Assembly: GCA_022827625.1 (NCBI GenBank)
Contig: JAJEIE010000038.1
Location: 62,001-126,000 of the forward strand
Reading direction: 5' to 3'
Length of the DNA stretch: 64,000 bases
Origin: Candidatus Poribacteria bacterium
Lineage (GTDB): Bacteria > Poribacteria > WGA-4E > WGA-3G
Under the pieces are notes generated by a model. It was not told the DNA's origin. It ran no database searches and worked only from the letters and a program-made list of their open reading frames with translations. The position numbers and the translations under genes were made by a program. Positions 26,943 to 35,905 of this stretch are shown one piece after another (positions within the stretch are counted from its first letter, which is position 1; every line of letters starts with the position of its first letter).

Positions 26943-27919
26943 CAAGCAAAGGAAATATAATGCTCTACTGCCTCCAGCACCTGCTCCACCGTAATCCCTG
27001 CAATCACTTCACAACTGCCAGCACCGCACCCACCCGGATCCCGACCCGGATGACACGGGTTGCATCCTAAATCTATCCCACTCTGTACAACGATATGCTT
27101 ATCGCCGTAGGGACCGCTCCGAATGTGGTTGGTTGATCCGAAAAGCGCAACCACGGGTGTGTCTACTGCTGCTGCGATATGCATCGGTCCCGTGTCGTTA
27201 CCGATATAGACATCACATGCCGATATTAACGCCGCAAGGTGACGCAGATTTTCTGTCGTGACGAGAAGCGGCGGGTTATCCATCATCTGCGCAACCTGCA
27301 TTTGGAGTTCCCGTTCTTCGGGGCCAGCGAAGAGTAAAATCGTTGCATCTAACCGCTTCGCTAAAGTACTTGCGACCTGGGCATAGTTCTTTGCGTTCCA
27401 CAACTTGTATTTCCAATTTCCACCCGGATGAATGCCAATCAATAATCGTTCTGATGTCCAACCGGCATCCATAAGAAAACGGTGTGCAGCGGTCTGTTCT
27501 GCCGCTGTTAATTGCAAATGCGGACGCGCGTCTGTTGTGTCAACGCCATATTCGCGAAGCACTTCAAGATATCGAGTGACAGCATGCCGGCTGCTGTCAC
27601 CAGGGACCATCCCCCAATGTTTCGCACCGATACACCGTGCGGTGAGACTGTCTCGTAGGTTAACAACGATGTCGTACTTGTGAAATCGCAAGGTTTCTAT
27701 GAGGCGCAGTCGTCCTTTCCAACCGGCGTGTTTACCTTGGTTGTCATGAACGATGGTCGCATCAATATGCGGTGCAGTCGCGAGAAGACCAAACGCTCGG
27801 GATCCGACAAGGAAAGCGATGTAGGCATCTGGAAAGTGTGTCCGTAACGGTTGGATAACGGCAGTAGAGAGGACAACATCGCCAATAAAACTGAAACTGA
27901 AAACGAGGATTTTTTTCAT
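26942..27919 (-). CDS. Glycosyltransferase family 9 (heptosyltransferase-like)
   Basis: This is a 325-residue cytoplasmic GT9 enzyme of the ADP-heptose:LPS heptosyltransferase type. The N-terminal motif MKKILVFSFSFIGDVVLST binds at the acceptor side. The C-terminal domain contains LLIGIHPGGNWKYKLWNAKN and the nucleotide-sugar motif GNDTGPMHIAAAVDTPVVALFG. A cysteine-rich tail (CNPCHPGRDPGGCGAGSCEV) resembles other GT9 proteins. It is the last gene of a three-gene glycosyltransferase operon on the minus strand, and suggests synthesis of a lipopolysaccharide core or a surface glycan. Confidence 0.88.
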   Translation of the reverse strand: MKKILVFSFSFIGDVVLSTAVIQPLRTHFPDAYIAFLVGSRAFGLLATAPHIDATIVHDNQGKHAGWKGRLRLIETLRFHKYDIVVNLRDSLTARCIGAKHWGMVPGDSSRHAVTRYLEVLREYGVDTTDARPHLQLTAAEQTAAHRFLMDAGWTSERLLIGIHPGGNWKYKLWNAKNYAQVASTLAKRLDATILLFAGPEERELQMQVAQMMDNPPLLVTTENLRHLAALISACDVYIGNDTGPMHIAAAVDTPVVALFGSTNHIRSGPYGDKHIVVQSGIDLGCNPCHPGRDPGGCGAGSCEVIAGITVEQVLEAVEHYISFA

Positions 27920-27944
27920 TTTTCTAATGTGCCTCGCGGTTCGG

Positions 27945-29180
27945 TTATTGAAAGGATTCTATCAGCGCAACGGCTGTGGTCAAACCATCTTCCGCTTCTA
28001 TCTGTTTTCCCAAAACTTGCGCTCGTGCTTTCATAGCAGGCGTATCCAGTACTTTTTGAATCCGTTTCGCCAGACGTTTGGCGGTAAGGTTCCGACGGTG
28101 CAGATGCTTCGGAGCAACGCCTAAATCTGAAAGACGTTTTCCCCAATAGGGTTGATCTGCGTTATGCGCGACAACAACGGAAGGGACCTTCGCTCGGCAC
28201 ACTGAAGCAGTCGTCCCGGCACCACCGTGATGTACAACGCAGCGGCCTTGTGGGAACAACCATTGATGCGGCACATATTCCGTGCAGAAGATATTTGGTA
28301 GTGCTTCTGGCGTACCAAGTTGCCCCCATCCCGCTTGGATGATTGCGCGTTGGTCGGTTTGGCTGACAGCGTCAATCAAGATTTCTGTTGTTTCACGTCC
28401 ATTGGATCCCCCCATAGAGCCGAATGTAATGATGATAGGTGGCGGACCTTCTTCCAAAAAAGCAACGAGTTCAGAGGATGGCACATAACTGGGGGAAGCA
28501 AGATGCCATACACCCGTGAATTTGTGATTCGATGGAAAATCAGCCGGTGGACAAAGGGTCGGGGATGCGGCAATGAGATTGAGGGACGGTGAATACATTC
28601 CCTCTAACATCACGGAAGCCCGCGGTCTACCACCGACGGAGACAATAAATTGATTAAAAAGGGCATCTATACTCCGCCCAAGACGCAGTTGCGCCACCTT
28701 CCAGACGATTGCATTGAATGCGCGTCCCCAATTCGGAAACGGATACGGTGCAAAATCGAGGGATTTTATAATAGCCGGGCAATACGTCACAGTCAACCAT
28801 GGGACCTCATTTCGGATGGCAGCCTCTTGGGCGGGAATATCCACTGAATGGCAAATTACCAAATCCGCACCTTTCATCGCAGCCAAGCAGTTCCGATACC
28901 ACTTTTCACCACGGCGTACAATTCCCTCCTCTACAATAAGGCGCATCATCGCAAGCGGATCGCGTTTAGGAATAATGGCATCCAACGCAGCGTGAAACGC
29001 TCCTAAGTCAAACTCAACGCCGATTTCATAGAATTCCGCGCCGATCTCAAGAGCCTTGTCTCTATAAAGAGCAAGGGCACAGACCTGTACCTGATGTCCT
29101 TTTTCAAGCAAACGTTCCGCCAGTGCCAAAACAGGATAAACATCTCCTGTTGTGCCCCAACCGACTACAACAATCTTCAT
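27945..29180 (-). CDS. GT1-type (UDP-glycosyltransferase-like) glycosyltransferase
   Basis: This is a 411-residue protein of the UDP-glycosyltransferase/sterol glucosyltransferase (MGT-like) type. The N-terminal Rossmann strand MKIVVVGWGTTGDVYPVLAL and the C-terminal donor-binding block FPQGRCVVHHGGAGTTASVC followed by PSVVVAHNADQPYWGKRL are diagnostic. The start at 29180 is chosen because it overlaps the upstream gene stop by four bases (ATGA); an upstream in-frame start would lie within that gene. The acceptor may be a lipid or a surface glycan, given the two GT9 neighbours. Confidence 0.88.
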   Translation of the reverse strand: MKIVVVGWGTTGDVYPVLALAERLLEKGHQVQVCALALYRDKALEIGAEFYEIGVEFDLGAFHAALDAIIPKRDPLAMMRLIVEEGIVRRGEKWYRNCLAAMKGADLVICHSVDIPAQEAAIRNEVPWLTVTYCPAIIKSLDFAPYPFPNWGRAFNAIVWKVAQLRLGRSIDALFNQFIVSVGGRPRASVMLEGMYSPSLNLIAASPTLCPPADFPSNHKFTGVWHLASPSYVPSSELVAFLEEGPPPIIITFGSMGGSNGRETTEILIDAVSQTDQRAIIQAGWGQLGTPEALPNIFCTEYVPHQWLFPQGRCVVHHGGAGTTASVCRAKVPSVVVAHNADQPYWGKRLSDLGVAPKHLHRRNLTAKRLAKRIQKVLDTPAMKARAQVLGKQIEAEDGLTTAVALIESFQ

Positions 29181-30241
29181 TTGGCTCTCACTTCTATGGT
29201 TTTTGTCGTGGCGTTCCAAACGGGTTCAACTGGAAGTTTTTTGGTGCATTCCCATCCGATTTTGCACTTATGCGCGCTACAGGGCCAGCAGGGCATATCT
29301 CTCCGTACAATAGCGGCGTTTTCGCTCAACGGATGCCATGCGATATGATCTGTCGGACCGAAGACTGCCACCATCGGGACATCCAACGCTGCGGCGAGAT
29401 GCATCGGACCTGAATCGTTACAGACGACCAAGTTGCAACAAGACAACAGTGCCCCCAGCTCGCGAATCGTTTCCGGTGCATGGACAATAGCAGGGAACTG
29501 CATTGCCTGTTGAATATTGTGTGTCAATGCCGCCTCTTCGGGACCACGCAAGAGAAGGATCGTGGCGTTATACTGTTGCACGAGTCGATCTGCGAGTTCA
29601 GCATACTGTTTTTCGGGCCAACGTTTATCAAACGAACTGCCACCGGGATGGATACCAATAAGAAATGCGTCAGTCCTAATTCCGCATGATGTAAGATGTG
29701 CTTTTGCGGTCTCAATTTCAGCAGGCAACAGATGAAATTTTAACTTTCGTCTGCCTTCTCCTTCACAGACCAATTGCACAAGTTCCAAGTTTCTATCGAC
29801 TTCGTGGGTTTCACCTTTCGGATATTTGCCGTGCCATGCGTGCGTGAGGGTAGACTTGAATCGCTTCTGATAGCGACCTAAGCGATAAGTTGCACCCGAA
29901 AGCAACGCAACAAAATGAGACCACATTCCCGTCTGCATCGCCACAACAAGTTGGAACCGTTCACGGCGCAACGCACGATAGAATCGGAACCGCGCCTTGA
30001 GACCTCGGTGTTCACTATCACGTGCGAAGGTCAGGACTCGATCAACATCAGGGTTCCCCATCAGTACAGGTGCGTTGAGTGGCCGCGCTAATACTGTGAT
30101 CTCCGCCGATGGGTAATTCTCTCGTAACAACGAGATCGCTGGTGTCGAATTCAATAGATCCCCGATACCGTCAACGCGGATGACGAGTATTTTATGGATG
30201 TTAGGAAGTGGAGTCCTGTTTCCCAAGTCACGGGCTGGCAT
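29177..30241 (-). CDS. Glycosyltransferase family 9 (heptosyltransferase-like), first of operon
   Basis: This is a 354-residue GT9 enzyme. Motifs include ILVIRVDGIGDLLNSTPAIS, LIGIHPGGSSFDKRWPEKQY and VCNDSGPMHLAAALDVPMVAVFG. A cysteine-containing tail (MPCWPCSAHKCKIGWECT) is shared in style with the GT9 at 26942. The start at 30241 is supported by AAGGAAAAGG just upstream; the longer frame up to 30313 would run through the promoter. It is related to, but clearly diverged from, the other GT9 of the operon. Confidence 0.88.
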   Translation of the reverse strand: MPARDLGNRTPLPNIHKILVIRVDGIGDLLNSTPAISLLRENYPSAEITVLARPLNAPVLMGNPDVDRVLTFARDSEHRGLKARFRFYRALRRERFQLVVAMQTGMWSHFVALLSGATYRLGRYQKRFKSTLTHAWHGKYPKGETHEVDRNLELVQLVCEGEGRRKLKFHLLPAEIETAKAHLTSCGIRTDAFLIGIHPGGSSFDKRWPEKQYAELADRLVQQYNATILLLRGPEEAALTHNIQQAMQFPAIVHAPETIRELGALLSCCNLVVCNDSGPMHLAAALDVPMVAVFGPTDHIAWHPLSENAAIVRRDMPCWPCSAHKCKIGWECTKKLPVEPVWNATTKTIEVRAK

Positions 30242-30277
30242 AACCTTTTCCTTGCTTATGCGGTTAAAGTGTCGCTT

Positions 30278-30306
30278 ATTATAACACAAAGCAGGGGAAA
30301 TGGCAA
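30278..30306 (-). promoter_or_regulatory. Promoter of the glycosyltransferase operon
   Basis: On the minus strand TTGCCA (30301-30306) is followed after 17 bases by a perfect TATAAT (30278-30283). The transcript would start about 30 bases before the ATG at 30241, leaving room for the AAGGAAAAGG site. Confidence 0.75.
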
Positions 30307-30337
30307 ATCTCAAGTGCTATAAGGGCACACATACCTT

Positions 30338-30367
30338 TTGCCTCAATACTGACTGATGTGATATACT
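30338..30367 (+). promoter_or_regulatory. Promoter of DUF6785-like gene, probably leaderless
   Basis: TTGCCT (30338-30343) and TATACT (30362-30367) are spaced by 18 bases. Only six bases separate the -10 box from the ATG at 30374, so transcription should begin at or within a base or two of the start codon. No Shine-Dalgarno sequence exists. It is divergent from the promoter at 30278-30306. Confidence 0.6.
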
Positions 30368-30373
30368 ATAGGC

Positions 30374-32266
30374 ATGGAGCACAAAGCGTCACGCACAACC
30401 GAAGATGCCCAGAAACCGTCAACATTTCGGTTTCTTGTCGGGACCTTGGTTCTGGGTTCAATTCTCATCATCCTCACCTGTTACTGGATTATCTCTGCAG
30501 AAAATCGCGTTGTTTGGGAACTCACCGACTTTTCTATTTTTCCGACAGTTCTCTTTACATTTTTCCTCTTAGCACTCATAAACCCACTTCTGAAAAAGAT
30601 TTTCAAAGGATTTGCACCGACCTCACGTGAACTCGCGGTCAGCTACATCATGGTATCAGTAGCGACCGCACTCGCCGGTCACGACATCATCCGACAACTG
30701 GTTCCAATGATTGCCAATGCCGGGTGGTTCGCGACTCCTGAAAATGAGTGGACGGAGCTTTTCTTCCGATTCATGCCGACATGGCTAACTATTACCGATC
30801 GAGGGATTTTGCAGGGCTACTTTGAGGGTGATGATACGTTTTGGCAGGAACATTACTTGCAAGCGTGGATGTGGCCGATTGTGGCGTGGAGTGGCTTGGT
30901 GATTGTTATCCTATTTATGATGCTCTGCGTCAACATTATTATCAGACGGCAGTGGGTCGATCACGAAAAGTTGAGTTATCCGCTGACGACATTGCCAGTC
31001 GAGCTGCTCGGCAATACGTCTGCGCTCTTCCGCAACAAGTTGATTTGGTTGGGTTTCGGCATCGCGTTTGGGTTGGAGATTCTGGCAGGGCTGAACTATC
31101 TCTTTCCCGCAATCCCTGCGCTAAAAATTAAGTATCAACTCTACTTTTCCGAACGTCCGTGGAATGCAGTGGGACGTTTGCCCATCTATGTCTATCCATT
31201 CGCGATAGGGTTTGGGTACCTGATGCCGCTGGAATTGGCACTATCGTTTTGGTTTTTCTACCTATTTTGGGGGGCGCAGCGTATCTTTTTTAGTGCAACT
31301 GGATGGACAACCGCTATCGGTTTACAAGGTGTGCAGCGCGGCGGGGCATGGCTCGGTATCGGTGTTCTCGCCCTCATCACGAGTCGACGACAAATTTTTG
31401 AAGTCCTCAGCGGTGTGTTTTCCTTTAGATCCAAAGACGGTTTATATCGACTCGCCGTCTTTGGACTATTGATCGGTATGGGGTCGGTGTTGGCGTTCTG
31501 GTATTTCGCCGGGTTGTCGCCGTGGGTCGCGCTCGGTTATTTCAGCATCTATTTAGTGTTATGTTTGGGGATGACGCGCATGCGTGCTGAACTGGGACCC
31601 CCGACACATGAACTTCACAATATGCATCCGGACAGGATTATGCTGCTGTTCATAGGGAGTCGACCTTTGGGTGCGCAAAACCTCACGAACACCACGCTGC
31701 TGTCGTGGTTAGCATACGGCTACCGATGCCATCCGATGCCGCATCAGCTGGAAGCGTTCAAGATCAGTAGGCATTTCCGTTTGCATGAGAATAGATTGGT
31801 CGTCGCTCTGATTGTGGCATCAATTGTGGGGACAATCGTTTCGATCGTCGGACACGTGGCACTCTATTATGAGTACCGGTTTGCCCGATGGGGTATTGGT
31901 GAATTTAACCGCTTACAAAGTTGGATTATTGCGCCGCGAGCCCCGAATATACCGGCTATCGAACATATCGTCTTTGGTTTTCTCTTCACGAGTGTCCTGA
32001 CGTTTCTGAAACGTCAGTTTTTGTGGTGGCCGTTTTATCCTGTCGGCTACGCCGTTGGTAACGGATGGGCTATCGGTTGGATGTGGTTCTCAATCTTTTT
32101 AGGTTGGCTCTTTAAGCAGTTACTTTTCACTGGCGGTGGGGTGCGAGCCTATCGGAAGGCGTTACCACTATTCTTGGGCTTTGTATTCGGTCAGTTCCTT
32201 GCCGGGAGCCTTTGGAGTCTATTAGGTATAGTGCTAAATATGAATATGTACACCCTCTTCCCTTGA
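30374..32266 (+). CDS. Large multi-pass membrane protein, DUF6785/DUF6784-like
   Basis: This is a 630-residue integral membrane protein with about twelve to fourteen hydrophobic segments. It is a paralogue of the protein at 44210. Shared landmarks are WFATPENEWTELF, RRQWVDHEKLSYPL, ALSFWFFYLFWG and the C-terminal RQFLWWPFYPVGYAVGN, GGVRAYRKALPLFLGFVFGQ. I connect it with the DUF6785 proteins common in Poribacteria and Planctomycetes from memory of such sequences; no function has been established. A transporter-like role is suggested only by topology. It is transcribed divergently from the glycosyltransferase operon. Confidence 0.8.
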   Translation: MEHKASRTTEDAQKPSTFRFLVGTLVLGSILIILTCYWIISAENRVVWELTDFSIFPTVLFTFFLLALINPLLKKIFKGFAPTSRELAVSYIMVSVATALAGHDIIRQLVPMIANAGWFATPENEWTELFFRFMPTWLTITDRGILQGYFEGDDTFWQEHYLQAWMWPIVAWSGLVIVILFMMLCVNIIIRRQWVDHEKLSYPLTTLPVELLGNTSALFRNKLIWLGFGIAFGLEILAGLNYLFPAIPALKIKYQLYFSERPWNAVGRLPIYVYPFAIGFGYLMPLELALSFWFFYLFWGAQRIFFSATGWTTAIGLQGVQRGGAWLGIGVLALITSRRQIFEVLSGVFSFRSKDGLYRLAVFGLLIGMGSVLAFWYFAGLSPWVALGYFSIYLVLCLGMTRMRAELGPPTHELHNMHPDRIMLLFIGSRPLGAQNLTNTTLLSWLAYGYRCHPMPHQLEAFKISRHFRLHENRLVVALIVASIVGTIVSIVGHVALYYEYRFARWGIGEFNRLQSWIIAPRAPNIPAIEHIVFGFLFTSVLTFLKRQFLWWPFYPVGYAVGNGWAIGWMWFSIFLGWLFKQLLFTGGGVRAYRKALPLFLGFVFGQFLAGSLWSLLGIVLNMNMYTLFP

Positions 32267-32299
32267 GCTGAGGTGCAACCCGCAAAGCAAAAAAACAGA

Positions 32300-32644
32300 T
32301 TAGAACCCTTCCAACGCCGCCGCTTCGGATTCAAAAACCCCGATACTCTGTGTAAGTCCGATGGTATTAAAAATATTGCGAACTTGTGTAGATGGGTGTG
32401 CGACGCGTAAAGATTGTCCTTTTTCACGCATCTTCCAGAGCAATCTGATAATCTCACCGAACCCACTGCTTGTAATGAAACTACGCCGTTCAAAATTGAG
32501 CAAGACCTTTTCGGCGTTCTGAACCTCACCATCCGCGTAAGCCTTACTTAATACAGGTTCAGAAGCATCGGTGAGGTACCCCGTAATGTCAAGTATTGCG
32601 ATTTTTCCTTCGTGTCGAATAGAGATTTGGGAATTTGCTCTCAC
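32300..32644 (-). CDS. STAS-domain anti-sigma factor antagonist-like protein (GTG start)
   Basis: This is a single STAS domain, 114 residues, of the SpoIIAA/RsbV type. The phosphorylatable serine is probably within FITSSGFGEIIRLL, the position of the family DSSGLG motif. The start is a GTG at 32644 with AGGAGG five bases upstream. It lies 33 bases after the metallophosphoesterase stop on the same strand, so co-transcription is likely. No anti-sigma kinase or phosphatase partner is in the window. Confidence 0.85.
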   Translation of the reverse strand: MRANSQISIRHEGKIAILDITGYLTDASEPVLSKAYADGEVQNAEKVLLNFERRSFITSSGFGEIIRLLWKMREKGQSLRVAHPSTQVRNIFNTIGLTQSIGVFESEAAALEGF

Positions 32645-32677
32645 ACTTTCCTCCTAAAAAAATAAAGACCGAATTCG

Positions 32678-33640
32678 TTAGACGCCGTACAACCCACTCT
32701 CATCTGCCAAAGTCCGCTGGAGCGGCGTATGCTCGGGTTGTTCATGGACTGTCGTGCCATCGTCAAGGTGAAGCCATGTCTCAAATTGTCGCGACCCTTC
32801 TTGTAATAGAATCACACGCGCACCGCGCGGAAATCCATCTCTCCCATAAGTATTGTAACCCGTGGCGCGCCCGTAACAGAGCCGGATTCCATGCAAATCA
32901 CCCCAAAAATCGTTGATATGTTCATGCCCGACGAAGGTCCCCATCACATCGCCAGCCTCATGCATCGCAGCAAAAAACCCGCTATTCACTCGAGGCGCGC
33001 AAACGTCCTCATACTTCACACCATAGCAGGTATGAAAATCCCATACCTCGTTATATTCGGGAATTGGGATATGGAAAAAGGCGAGTGCGGGCAGTGGATA
33101 GTCCGCTGCAGCGGTGATCTTTGCGGATTCTTGCAGATACCAAGTAATTTGCTCTCGTTTGATCCAGTCGTAGCCGCCAATATCTGTTTGGGCGTAACTG
33201 CCCGAATCAATAAAATATAAGATGGCAGTCGTTACACTTCCCTCAGCACTCTGGATGGGTAAAATGTAATTCCCAACCCCAGGGACCTCTGCAGGTCCGG
33301 GTTGTGCAAGCGATAGTGTGCTTTCCTGCATTACCGCCATGAGTTCATGGCGATCTGCGTTGCCTTCGTCATCGTGGTTGCCCAAAACAGCTGCCCACGG
33401 CACACCCCCCGATTCAACAATCTTGATAACCTGTCGGAGGGAGTCAGCAGCAGCATCGCAGCCACCACCCGCCAAAATATCACCTGTTAGCACAACTAAA
33501 TCCGGGGATTCGGCTTTCATTATCTGCTGCATCAACACTGCCGACTGCTTATCCGATGCTTCGCCGTTGTGCCAATGAATATCGGTAAACTGGACGATTT
33601 TGAAACGGTAGTCACTGCGAAATTTCAATACATTTTCCAC
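32678..33640 (-). CDS. Calcineurin-like metallophosphoesterase
   Basis: This is a 320-residue metal-dependent phosphoesterase. The dinuclear metal motifs are in order: FTDIHWH (D-x-H), VLTGDILAGG (GD), VLGNHDDEG (GNHD), and VGHEHINDFWGD (GHxH). The start is a GTG at 33640 with AAGGAGA ten bases upstream. A longer frame with an ATG at 33697 runs through a promoter (33666-33693) and is rejected. The overall shape resembles purple-acid-phosphatase-like or DevT/YkuE-like proteins; the substrate is unknown. It is followed by the STAS gene. Confidence 0.82.
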   Translation of the reverse strand: MENVLKFRSDYRFKIVQFTDIHWHNGEASDKQSAVLMQQIMKAESPDLVVLTGDILAGGGCDAAADSLRQVIKIVESGGVPWAAVLGNHDDEGNADRHELMAVMQESTLSLAQPGPAEVPGVGNYILPIQSAEGSVTTAILYFIDSGSYAQTDIGGYDWIKREQITWYLQESAKITAAADYPLPALAFFHIPIPEYNEVWDFHTCYGVKYEDVCAPRVNSGFFAAMHEAGDVMGTFVGHEHINDFWGDLHGIRLCYGRATGYNTYGRDGFPRGARVILLQEGSRQFETWLHLDDGTTVHEQPEHTPLQRTLADESGLYGV

Positions 33641-33665
33641 TATTTGCGATTCTCCTTGACGTGTA

Positions 33666-33693
33666 ATTGTAACATAATTCGCAAAAATTGCAA
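33666..33693 (-). promoter_or_regulatory. Promoter of metallophosphoesterase gene
   Basis: On the minus strand TTGCAA (33688-33693) and TACAAT (33666-33671) are spaced by 16 bases. Predicted transcription starts near 33659, just before the AAGGAGA ribosome-binding site (33651-33657) of the GTG start at 33640. Confidence 0.55.
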
Positions 33694-33852
33694 GCATTTT
33701 TTTTTAACTTCGGTTGACCAAGCATAATAGAACACACAACCGAAACGTCAAGATTTGCTATAGCAAGGTCGCTCCTACTTTTATAGAGACATTTCTCATA
33801 AAAAAGATAGTAAAAAAGCGCGTTTTATAAAAAGTTCTTTCTCAGAATAACT

Positions 33853-33889
33853 TTGCTATATCTCGCTTTTCGTGGTAACATATATGTTA
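33853..33889 (+). promoter_or_regulatory. Promoter and palindromic operator at pyrK, probably leaderless
   Basis: TTGCTA (33853-33858) and TAACAT (33876-33881) are spaced by 17 bases, with the ATG seven bases after the -10 box. A perfect 14-base palindrome TAACATATATGTTA (33876-33889) covers the -10 box and reaches the first base of the ATG. This is a good position for a repressor. No Shine-Dalgarno sequence is seen. Confidence 0.5.
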
Positions 33890-34707
33890 TGCGAAATGAG
33901 CGTTTGTCAAACAATTATGACATCCACACGACTATTCTGTCAAATGAGGCGGTGGCAGAAGCGCATTATCTATTGCGGTGCGAGTGCCCTGAAATTGCGC
34001 AGTATGCGCGTCCAGGGCAATTCATCCATGTCACGATTCCACACGGTCCCGGACTTTTACTCCGTCGTCCGTTTACTATCTATACGGTAGAAGGACACGA
34101 GATAACGATGCTTTATCAGATTATTGGGGACGGGACAAAGCATCTGTCAGAGATGCCGACAGGGGCGCGATTGCAAGTATTAGGACCGCTCGGCAATACG
34201 TTCAATTTCACACCAAAACCAGAACCCGCAATTCTTGTTGGCGGTGGTGCCGGCATTGCCTCACTCATGCTACTCGCTGTGGCATTACGTCAGAAGGGGA
34301 TAGAGACGCTCGGATTAGTAGGCGCACAGTATCACGCCCGACTCCTGAGTGTCTCGGACTTAGAATCCATTGGTATCACGGTACACATTGCGACAGACGA
34401 TGGAAGCATCGGTCATCACGGTTATGTTACGGATCTTCTCACAGACCTGCTGAAGCAGACACATTGTGACCGTCCGACGCTTTACGCATGCGGACCGCAC
34501 GGCATGTTAGCTGCTGTTACACAGATAGCGGTGGACTTTGAAGTGCCTGCCCAAATCGCTATGGAAAATCGGATGGGATGTGCAATGGGTGTCTGTCTCG
34601 GTTGTGTTTGTCCAGTCCGCACAGGCACGGATAGTTTTGAATACCAACGTGTTTGTACCGAAGGTCCAGTCTTTAACGCGACTGACATCGCGTGGAATGT
34701 TTTTTAA
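33889..34707 (+). CDS. pyrK: Dihydroorotate dehydrogenase electron-transfer subunit-like protein (PyrK family)
   Basis: This is an FAD/[2Fe-2S] ferredoxin-reductase-type protein, 272 residues. The FAD motif is LLRRPFTIYTVEG, the NAD-binding start is PAILVGGGAGIASLMLLA, and the C-terminal [2Fe-2S] cysteines are in RMGCAMGVCLGCVCPVR plus RVCTEGPVF. In PyrK the protein transfers electrons from dihydroorotate to NAD with PyrD. No pyrD is next to it; bioB follows. The start at 33889 is preferred over an upstream in-frame codon because the promoter ends there. A role as a general NADH-linked iron-sulfur reductase cannot be excluded. Confidence 0.85.
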   Translation: MRNERLSNNYDIHTTILSNEAVAEAHYLLRCECPEIAQYARPGQFIHVTIPHGPGLLLRRPFTIYTVEGHEITMLYQIIGDGTKHLSEMPTGARLQVLGPLGNTFNFTPKPEPAILVGGGAGIASLMLLAVALRQKGIETLGLVGAQYHARLLSVSDLESIGITVHIATDDGSIGHHGYVTDLLTDLLKQTHCDRPTLYACGPHGMLAAVTQIAVDFEVPAQIAMENRMGCAMGVCLGCVCPVRTGTDSFEYQRVCTEGPVFNATDIAWNVF

Positions 34708-34741
34708 TTGTAAAATTTACCGTAGTTTGGAACGTAAATGC

Positions 34742-34764
34742 CACAAACTAAAAGTTTGTGCTAC
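34742..34764 (-). repeat. REP-like hairpin CACAAACT/AGTTTGTG with GTAG foot
   Basis: CACAAACT (34742-34749) and AGTTTGTG (34753-34760) form an eight-base-pair stem; CTAC (34761-34764) is GTAG on the minus strand. It lies in the leader before bioB. An in-frame ATG at 34738 within this repeat is therefore not accepted as the bioB start. Confidence 0.65.
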
Positions 34765-34797
34765 ACTGAAATCGTTTGGAAATCCGACGTTAAAAAT

Positions 34798-35877
34798 ATG
34801 AAAACAACATTTTATCAAAAACTAACATCCACAAGTCTTCAAGGGGAACTCCTCTCTGATGCGTGCTGCGAAAAGATTTTAACTGCCTCGGAGGTGGAAT
34901 TACTTCCGCTTTTGGATGCTGCGTATCAGGTACGGAAAACCTATTTCCAAAACACAGTCCAATTACATATCTTGAACAATGCTCAAAACGGCTATTGTCC
35001 AGAGGATTGTCACTACTGTGCGCAGGCGAGCTCGGCGACAGCAGATATTGAAGCGTACCCTTTAAAGCCCGATGCTGAGATTTTAGCAGAAGCCGAACGT
35101 GCTTACGCATCAGGGGCATACCGCTACTGTATTGTGATGAGCGGACGCGGACCTTCCCCGAAACGGGTTGCGCATCTCGCTGAACTGATTAGCACCGTGA
35201 AAGCGCGCTACCCGATTGAAGTATGTCTCTCCGCTGGACTGATTGATGTAGCGGCGGCTCAAACGCTGAAAGCTGCCGGATTGGATAGATTGAACCATAA
35301 CCTGAACACATCCGAAGCGCATTATCCGAAGATATGTAGCACGCACAGTTATCAGGATAGAATGGAAACCTTACAAGCGGCACAGAGGGTTGGACTCGCC
35401 TGCTGTTCGGGGGTTATCGTTGGGATGGGTGAAGAGACAGATGACCTAATTCAGGTAGCAAAAGCATTGCGGGAACTTGAGGTGGCTTCGCTGCCGGTCA
35501 ACTTCTTCCTTCCGATATCTGGGACGCAGCTAACAGAAACGCCGACATTGACCCCAGCGTATTGCCTCCGTGTACTCTGTCTGTATCGGTTTCTGAACCC
35601 ACGAGCAGAGATACGGATCGCAGCAGGCAGGGAACACCATCTGCGGAATATGGAAGTGATGGCACTCTACCCGGCAAATTCGATGTTTATAGAGGGCTAT
35701 CTGAATGCAACGGGGACAGGGACATCGCGTACGCTCCAGATGATTGAGGATGCGGGGTTTACGATAAAAATAAACGTCGGAGACGAAGAACAACTTAAAC
35801 AGAACGAGACGAAGAAAAGAGATGTCCTACTCAAGGAATTGAAAGTACTTCGACCCCGGATGGAATCCAGCACTTAG
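34798..35877 (+). CDS. bioB: Biotin synthase
   Basis: This radical-SAM enzyme inserts sulfur into dethiobiotin. It has 359 residues. The SAM [4Fe-4S] motif is GYCPEDCHYCAQ (C-x3-C-x2-C). Further conserved features are the VCLSAGLIDVAAAQTLKAAG region, LDRLNHNLNT, and RLAxGRE-like RIAAGREHHL with ANSMFIEGYLNATG. The ATG at 34798 was chosen because the codons before it are repeat-derived; it is preceded by GACGTTAAAAAT, like the leader-element genes, without a Shine-Dalgarno sequence. No other bio gene is adjacent. The C-terminal extension (about 20 charged residues) is slightly longer than usual. Confidence 0.94.
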   Translation: MKTTFYQKLTSTSLQGELLSDACCEKILTASEVELLPLLDAAYQVRKTYFQNTVQLHILNNAQNGYCPEDCHYCAQASSATADIEAYPLKPDAEILAEAERAYASGAYRYCIVMSGRGPSPKRVAHLAELISTVKARYPIEVCLSAGLIDVAAAQTLKAAGLDRLNHNLNTSEAHYPKICSTHSYQDRMETLQAAQRVGLACCSGVIVGMGEETDDLIQVAKALRELEVASLPVNFFLPISGTQLTETPTLTPAYCLRVLCLYRFLNPRAEIRIAAGREHHLRNMEVMALYPANSMFIEGYLNATGTGTSRTLQMIEDAGFTIKINVGDEEQLKQNETKKRDVLLKELKVLRPRMESST

Positions 35878-35905
35878 TTCCAGACGAAGATATGCTCTAC
35901 ATGCC

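Noticed and set aside
33641-33697. Longer N-terminus of the metallophosphoesterase
   Set aside because: That stretch contains a promoter (TTGCAA/TACAAT) and a ribosome-binding site placed for the GTG at 33640.
33853-33888. Earlier start for the PyrK-like protein
   Set aside because: The 12 extra codons overlap the -35/-10 promoter boxes.
34738-34797. Upstream ATG adding 20 residues to BioB
   Set aside because: The extra codons lie in a CACAAACT/AGTTTGTG repeat and show no BioB similarity; homology begins after the ATG at 34798.
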